From Phycisphaerae bacterium (GTDB lineage Bacteria; Planctomycetota; Phycisphaerae; Sedimentisphaerales; Anaerobacaceae), in assembly GCA_016782865.1 (NCBI GenBank), contig JADHXR010000071.1:1-37487 (forward strand): a stretch of 37,487 bases of DNA. Direction: 5' to 3'. Below are positions 32,767 through 37,487 of the stretch, piece after piece (the first letter of the stretch is position 1; every line of letters starts with the position of its first letter). Both the position numbers and the translations under genes were made by a program. The notes beneath the pieces were generated by a model. That model had not been told where the DNA came from. It did no database searches and saw only the letters and a list, made by a program, of their open reading frames with translations.

Positions 32767-35700
32767 ATGGCCCGACGTAAAAGAAAAAACTCGAAACCTA
32801 TCGGCAAAACTCGCCGGATTCTGGCAGGGTTGATTCTGGCCGCTCTGATATGGCCTTTCTACATCCTGGCGGGCAAGGCTCTGTGCCACATCGCCTTGGG
32901 ACAGATTGGAGGGCTGACCAACACCAAGATAAAGACCGAATCAGTCAGTTTCCGCACGGACGGTTCGGTCCTCATCAAGAAACTCGTAATAAACCCCTCG
33001 AAGCAGGAAAACGGCGACAATGCCATACTCAAAGCCGATGCGGTATATGCACGTTTTAGCCTTGGCAGTCTCTTGTTGTTGAGCCCCCGGCTGAAAGTGA
33101 TTGACGTCAACGATTTTGTTCTCAACGCCCAGTACGATCTGGATGCGGATTTGTGGAATTTGTCCGGGCTCAAGATCAGGCCGCCCAAGGACAGACCCAA
33201 CAAGATGCCGCGCGTTCACCTCAACTCGGGAATACTCCAGTATACCAAGGCCTCAAAAGGCAAAGTAGAAGTCGCCGTCTCGGTGCCCCTTGATGCAGAA
33301 TTTGGGTCCGATGAAAAGACACAGAAGGGCTACGGTTTCGAAATCACGACGGCCGACCAGGTTTCCGGCTTTGCCCAAAGCGTTTTGACCGGACTCTGGG
33401 AGCCGGGCAGCGTTACAATTGCGGGCGGAATTTCGTCCGTGGATATCCCCGAATTCGAGATGGCATGGATAATAGACGTCATGGCCGGGGAGTTGGCTTA
33501 TGACAAAGACGGTGCTTTCTCTTTGAAGCTGAATGTAACTGATCTGCGATCTGTGCGCAATCCTGCGCCGGACAAGCTCGTGTTGGTCGAGCCGGCTTCC
33601 GCGAAGTCCAGCCCGTTTGCTGCGTTGCAGAGATTCTTTGACCGTTATCAGCCAAGCGGACGAATAGATGTTGATTTGGATGCCTCGGGCAGTTTCAATC
33701 GTCTGAGCGAAAGCACGTTGACCGGCACTGCGAGCTGCAAGGACATCGCGATCTGCTACTATAAATTCAAGTACGCGATAAAGGGGCTCGCCGGGCAGGT
33801 AGATTTTACCAACAGTAGCGTGGGTCTGAACAACCTGACCGGCACGCACGGTGACGTCAGGCTTTTCTTTAACGGCTGGTCCAGGGGTTTTGGCCCGGAC
33901 TGGAAGTACCTGATCAAAATCACAAGTGACAATATGCCTTTGGACAATGACTTGTATGAAGCGCTGAATCCGAAACAGCAGGAATTCTGGGCTGCTTTCT
34001 CCCCGGCCGGCTCTGCGGCAATAGACTATCAGTTCAGTAGAGAATCGCCAACCGACAAGTGGAAGAAACTGGTAGTAGAGCCTCGCGGCGCCGAGGCCGT
34101 ATATCGTTCCTTTCCTTATCCATTGAAAGATCTCAAAGGCAAGCTGGCTTTCGAACGTGATAGGGTGATCTTTTCGGATCTTGTTTCACAGGCCGATGAT
34201 CGCAAGATCACCCTGAACGGCGAAGTAGTGACATCAGGCGAGAACAAGCAGACCTATGATATCAACGCCAGGATAAACAACATTCCACTGGATTCGACGT
34301 TGGAAGCGGCACTGCCGGCCAAGCAGAGGGATTTATTCAAGAAATTCGATCCTTGTGGTCTGGCCAGCGGTTGGGTCAATATCTCGGCGCAGACCGAAAG
34401 CCCGGCCAGTTTCACTGCCGATCTGTCTTTCGAAAAAGCTTCTATGAAATCGGATAAGCTTCCACTGCCTATCACCGGCATATCGGCGAGAGCTGTTTTT
34501 TCACCGGATTCTATTGTTGTCAGAGAGTTCTGCGGCAAGTACCGCGACGGTTTGATTTCCATGACCGGCCGTATCGGGCCGAACGACGAACTCGGCCAGA
34601 CACTCTACAACATATCGACGACATTTGACGATGCCGAGCTAAACGATGATTTGTTCGATCTGTTGCCTGATTCAACGAAGAAAATTGTCGCCGAGTGGAA
34701 GCCTGCCGGAAGAGTGAATCTCGTCGCCGACTTAAACAAAGAAAGTCCCTCAGAATCTGCCAATTTCGCGGTTACCATCGAATGTTTGGGCAACACGGTT
34801 TCTTTTCCGAAGTTCCCTCAACCTCTGAAGGATGTCACCGGCACCCTGGTCGTTGACGGTGACGTTATTCAGCTCAGGGATATCTCTGCAACTCTGGATT
34901 ACGGAGAGCCCGAGCCGCAAGATGAAGCGACCGTAAACGTCAGCGGCCAGGTGAAACTGGCTGACGGCGCTTTCGACAGCGCCCTTTTACGCGTCATGGC
35001 CAAAGACATCTTGTTCGACGAGCAGCTCAGCCTGGCCTTGCCCCGACGTACCCACTCTCTGTACGATGGTCTCGCCGCGCCCGGTCGATTCGATTTGGAT
35101 TTCGAGGATGTCCGGGTCCGGCGCACAAACGACGGTCGAAAGTCAATCGATTTCACGGGGGACGTCGCATTGAAGAACTGCGGCTTCAGAGTCTCCGGCT
35201 CACGAATTGAACTGGACTCTATGTTGAGAACGAAAGGTCAATACAAGACCGGCCAAGGCTTCAGCAACTGCTGGGCGACCCTCGCCGGCGGCACGCTGAA
35301 AGTCTGGGGCAAGACTCTCAGGAGCCTAAGTTCCGATATCTTTTACGATCCCAACCAGGCCACCTGGTCCACTGAACATCTGGTCGCCGACTTCTACGGC
35401 GGAAAAATCAAAGGCAAATTCGTATTCAACCGCGCAGCCGAACAAGCGGGCAGCTACGTGCTGCAAACAGGTTTTGACAACGTCGATCTGAAGCGATTTC
35501 TTGCCGATACGAAGCTCGAACAGGCACCCGAGAACGGCTACACCAGCGGGCAGATGGACGGCTCGCTAAGCATCAATGCTCAAATCGGCGACATTTCCAC
35601 GCGCATCGGCGCATGCAAACTCGCAATAAGCGACATGCAGGTGGGCAAACTCTCGCCCCTTGCCAAACTGTTGAACGTTCTGCAACTCACAAAGTCGAAA

Positions 35701-36039
35701 GATTTTGCATTCGACCGGATGCTTGTCGATTCGTACATCAGGGGCAACAATTTGCTCGTTCGCACGCTCGATCTGGCCGGCCGGGCATTTGCCTTTTCCG
35801 GCTCGGGCCAATTGGATCTACGCAGCCTCAATGTCGACTTGAAACTCACAGCGCGAGGCCAGCGACTCGCCACAGACGACCCCTCGATTTTGCAGTCTTT
35901 GACCGAAGGTCTCGGCCAGGCCGTCGTCCGGATAGACGTTACCGGCGATCTCCACGAACCGAAGATAACCACCGAAACGCTGCCGGTCATCCGAGAAACA
36001 CTACAGGTCCTCGGAGCGGGGCCGGCCAAATCCAATTAA
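32767..36039 (+). CDS. Large AsmA-like membrane-anchored protein
   Basis: About 1,090 aa. A basic N-terminus (MARRKRKNSKPIGKTRR) precedes a single membrane helix (about 18-38), and the rest is a long, repetitive beta-rich region outside the cytoplasm. Recurring units read like LKGKLAFERDRVIFSDLVSQ, LKDVTGTLVVDGDVIQLRDISA and AGRAFAFSGSGQLDLRSLNVDL. The last 150 residues (GDISTRIGACKLAISDMQVGKLSPLAKLLNVLQL) match the AsmA-like C-terminal domain. AsmA/TamB proteins bridge membranes and move lipids or assist outer-membrane assembly; that role is inferred. Start uncertain: ATG 32767 fits the membrane topology, TTG 32716 overlaps the purD stop, and neither has a good ribosome site. Confidence 0.8.
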   Translation: MARRKRKNSKPIGKTRRILAGLILAALIWPFYILAGKALCHIALGQIGGLTNTKIKTESVSFRTDGSVLIKKLVINPSKQENGDNAILKADAVYARFSLGSLLLLSPRLKVIDVNDFVLNAQYDLDADLWNLSGLKIRPPKDRPNKMPRVHLNSGILQYTKASKGKVEVAVSVPLDAEFGSDEKTQKGYGFEITTADQVSGFAQSVLTGLWEPGSVTIAGGISSVDIPEFEMAWIIDVMAGELAYDKDGAFSLKLNVTDLRSVRNPAPDKLVLVEPASAKSSPFAALQRFFDRYQPSGRIDVDLDASGSFNRLSESTLTGTASCKDIAICYYKFKYAIKGLAGQVDFTNSSVGLNNLTGTHGDVRLFFNGWSRGFGPDWKYLIKITSDNMPLDNDLYEALNPKQQEFWAAFSPAGSAAIDYQFSRESPTDKWKKLVVEPRGAEAVYRSFPYPLKDLKGKLAFERDRVIFSDLVSQADDRKITLNGEVVTSGENKQTYDINARINNIPLDSTLEAALPAKQRDLFKKFDPCGLASGWVNISAQTESPASFTADLSFEKASMKSDKLPLPITGISARAVFSPDSIVVREFCGKYRDGLISMTGRIGPNDELGQTLYNISTTFDDAELNDDLFDLLPDSTKKIVAEWKPAGRVNLVADLNKESPSESANFAVTIECLGNTVSFPKFPQPLKDVTGTLVVDGDVIQLRDISATLDYGEPEPQDEATVNVSGQVKLADGAFDSALLRVMAKDILFDEQLSLALPRRTHSLYDGLAAPGRFDLDFEDVRVRRTNDGRKSIDFTGDVALKNCGFRVSGSRIELDSMLRTKGQYKTGQGFSNCWATLAGGTLKVWGKTLRSLSSDIFYDPNQATWSTEHLVADFYGGKIKGKFVFNRAAEQAGSYVLQTGFDNVDLKRFLADTKLEQAPENGYTSGQMDGSLSINAQIGDISTRIGACKLAISDMQVGKLSPLAKLLNVLQLTKSKDFAFDRMLVDSYIRGNNLLVRTLDLAGRAFAFSGSGQLDLRSLNVDLKLTARGQRLATDDPSILQSLTEGLGQAVVRIDVTGDLHEPKITTETLPVIRETLQVLGAGPAKSN

Positions 36040-36046
36040 TGCCGGA

Positions 36047-36832
36047 TCATATCTGCGAATACTTTGTCGGCCTGAGAATAATGTCCGTGATGTTGGAAAC
36101 CGTGTCCCTGTATTGAGGATCGCCGCTGAGTCTCTTCCACTCCGGATCCACACGGAACACATCCCATTTCGCGTCCCGGTCCGTCAGATCATCGAAAACC
36201 AGCATGTATGTCAGGTTCGGCATCAGCGGGCCCACTATCGTTTCGCCGAAGAAGACCGGCGCCAAACCCGTCTTGTTGAAGACCGCAATCTCGCCGCCCT
36301 CGTTGAACATCTCGATCTTCTTCTTTGACGCCTTGATGCTGTGGCTTTCGTAGGTGCGAAGCTCGAAAATGCGAGACTTATTCTCGACTTTCTGCTTCGG
36401 CACGCTAAGTTGGGGCATGTCCTTGAAAGCCACCATCAGCGAGCTTTCCACCCGCACATAAGCCGTGTCGGACAGCGAGGCATTGACAAAATTGGCCCCG
36501 TCCTTGCAGTACTTGTCGTCGGCCAGCAAACGCGCAGACGAAGTCATGACCGATTCGAGAGATTTGTGCACGAGCATGACATAGAGCGTCGGAGCGCTGG
36601 GACCGTACATTGCGGTAAAGACCCCGACCGGCCCGATCCCAATCCGGTTTAGCGCCGGGATTCCCACGTCACGCAGAAAATTGCCGACCTGGTTCTTCTT
36701 CGACCCGGTGTGCAAACGGTATTGCCTGAATTCGAAATACTCCCGGCCGCCCGCGTCGGCTCCAACCGCCAAAGAACTCATACCTGCCATCCCCACTGCG
36801 CCCGTTGTTGTCAAGAACTCTCGTCTGTTCAT
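36047..36832 (-). CDS. Tat-exported NIPSNAP family protein
   Basis: A 261-aa protein with a Tat-like signal (NRREFLTTTGAVGMAGMSSLAVGA) and two NIPSNAP-type ferredoxin-like domains. The first covers about 32-130 (YFEFRQYRLHTGSKKNQVGNFLRD, then GIGPVGVFTAMYGP). The second covers about 150-258 (IFELRTYESHSIKASKKKIEMFNEGGEIAVFNKTGLAPVFFGETIVGP, then LTYMLVFDDLTDRDAKW). NIPSNAP domains are small dimeric alpha/beta barrels with unclear biochemical role; exported forms are frequent in Planctomycetota, as I recall. AAGGAG precedes the ATG. It converges with the AsmA-like gene, 7 bp between stops. Confidence 0.88.
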   Translation of the reverse strand: MNRREFLTTTGAVGMAGMSSLAVGADAGGREYFEFRQYRLHTGSKKNQVGNFLRDVGIPALNRIGIGPVGVFTAMYGPSAPTLYVMLVHKSLESVMTSSARLLADDKYCKDGANFVNASLSDTAYVRVESSLMVAFKDMPQLSVPKQKVENKSRIFELRTYESHSIKASKKKIEMFNEGGEIAVFNKTGLAPVFFGETIVGPLMPNLTYMLVFDDLTDRDAKWDVFRVDPEWKRLSGDPQYRDTVSNITDIILRPTKYSQI

Positions 36833-37360
36833 TTTCGTTTTTCTCCTTGCTGGTTACGGTTTACGGTTCTGTCCTATGTTGCGATCCGCCGAGTACAATA
36901 ACCGAAACCGCCCAGACCGTCAACGCCCGCGATTGCCGTCTTTGCCCTTGCATAGTCGTCGTCCCTTATTGACCGCCGAGAAGGGCGTACTTGTTTGGGA
37001 TCCATTCGGCGTTTCTCAGAGCCTGCCCTGACCAGAGTGGAAGGGACGGGTTTAGGGCTTAGTGCTTAGAGTCTCCGGGCAAAGCCCGGCGAATTGGCCT
37101 TGTTTTTTCAACAGACCCATAGCCACAAAGCCACGAAGACACCAAGTTACACTTCGACATTGGATGTTCCTTGTTCGATGCCTGTCCCGAGCAGGGTCGA
37201 GGGATTCGATATTCCAACGCTCTGTGCCTGCCGATTCCCTGCTGTCCTGGTCGCCCGCCCCCTGTTATCCCGGTTTCCCGTTCGCCTGAATTCTGTCTTA
37301 TCCCCTTCTACCTTATTTACTTTTTCCGCCCCTCCTGTCTCCTGCCTTTTTCTATCCGCT
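36833..37360. other. Non-coding region with repeat fragments
   Basis: No supported gene. Repeat-type pieces include TTTAGGGCTTAGTGCTTAGAG near 37051 (as two short overlapping parts of the AT-rich family), the hairpin CCGGGC-AAA-GCCCGG (37075-37089), AGCCACAAAG (37121-37130), the 14-mer ATGTTCCTTGTTCG (37164-37177) shared with 6341-6354, and a C/T-rich run from about 37240 that leads into the tandem repeat. Confidence 0.6.
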
Positions 37361-37487
37361 ATTCCTATTCCTATTCCTATTCCTATTCCTATTCCTATTC
37401 CTATTCCTATTCCTATTCCTATTCCTATTCCTATTCCTATTCCTATTCCTATTCCTATTCCTATTCCTATTCCTATTCCTATTCCTA
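37361..37487. repeat. (ATTCCT)n tandem hexanucleotide array, cut by window end
   Basis: Twenty-one consecutive perfect ATTCCT units plus one base, continuing to the last base of the window. No interruption is seen. On the plus strand one frame reads Ile-Pro repeats. True length cannot be known because the window stops inside it. Confidence 0.97.

Noticed and set aside
37361-37487. CRISPR array or coding repeat
   Set aside because: The unit is a pure hexamer without spacers, and no start codon or ribosome site leads into it.

Overview
The window reads as a chromosomal segment of a Planctomycetota bacterium, most likely a Phycisphaerae/Sedimentisphaerales-type lineage known mainly from metagenomes. 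This is inference from gene content. There are several Tat-type exported enzymes (aldo/keto reductase fold, two sulfatases, NIPSNAP), a GH29 fucosidase beside the sulfatases, a DUF1080 domain, a C-terminal dockerin-like module with a GDLNDDC motif, a LamG protein with YFG-type beta-sandwich repeats, two ECF sigma operons, and many short palindromic repeats between genes. No rRNA, tRNA, CRISPR array, transposase or phage gene was seen.

Layout. 1-2.5 kb: a promoter, a Tat-exported aldo/keto-reductase-fold protein that lacks two of its four catalytic residues, and a secreted four-haem cytochrome fused to DUF1080 (3-keto-disaccharide hydrolase fold). 2.6-5.25 kb: a promoter, a roughly 190-nt leader with several hairpins, a 762-aa secreted LamG/Fn3-like protein and a strong terminator. 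5.4-6.3 kb: a rhomboid protease whose C-terminus runs into a palindromic repeat. 6.6-12.0 kb: a same-strand block of ECF sigma factor, zinc-finger anti-sigma factor, YbjQ, NfeD, slipin/stomatin, GPP34 and DUF2007 membrane protein, then a radical SAM protein of the DNA-modification/repair type. 12.4-15.8 kb: a small unknown protein, a secreted PQQ-type beta-propeller, and purH with its terminator. 15.8-19.0 kb (minus): ECF sigma, non-zinc anti-sigma-like protein and a large exported STN/coiled-coil protein. 19.2-20.6 kb (minus): dihydrolipoyl dehydrogenase. 20.75-25.5 kb (minus): alpha-L-fucosidase and two sulfatases, a likely catabolic cluster for a sulfated fucose-containing glycan. 25.6-29.6 kb (minus): uvrB, nadC, birA. 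29.6-31.0 kb: a mini RCC1-repeat/dockerin-like protein and an M14 lipoprotein peptidase. 31.4-36.0 kb: purD and an AsmA-like giant. 36.0-36.8 kb (minus): a NIPSNAP protein. The window ends inside an (ATTCCT)n tandem array.

How it fits together. Housekeeping functions (purH, purD, lpd, nadC, birA, uvrB) alternate with envelope and glycan functions. The two most system-like blocks are the sigma/anti-sigma block followed by membrane-organising proteins (YbjQ, NfeD, slipin, GPP34, DUF2007) and the sigma/anti-sigma/STN operon. Both look like envelope-sensing regulons, but that is inferred from families and gene order only.

The second layer is non-coding. At least four kinds of short dispersed repeat occupy the intergenic spaces. 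One 125-130 bp element is present twice; the copies keep their hairpins while the stem sequences differ. Another has ATCCTAA-type inverted ends. A 161-bp inverted-repeat element supplies two bases of the radical SAM stop codon. Other repeats have become coding sequence at the 3' ends of the rhomboid gene and uvrB.
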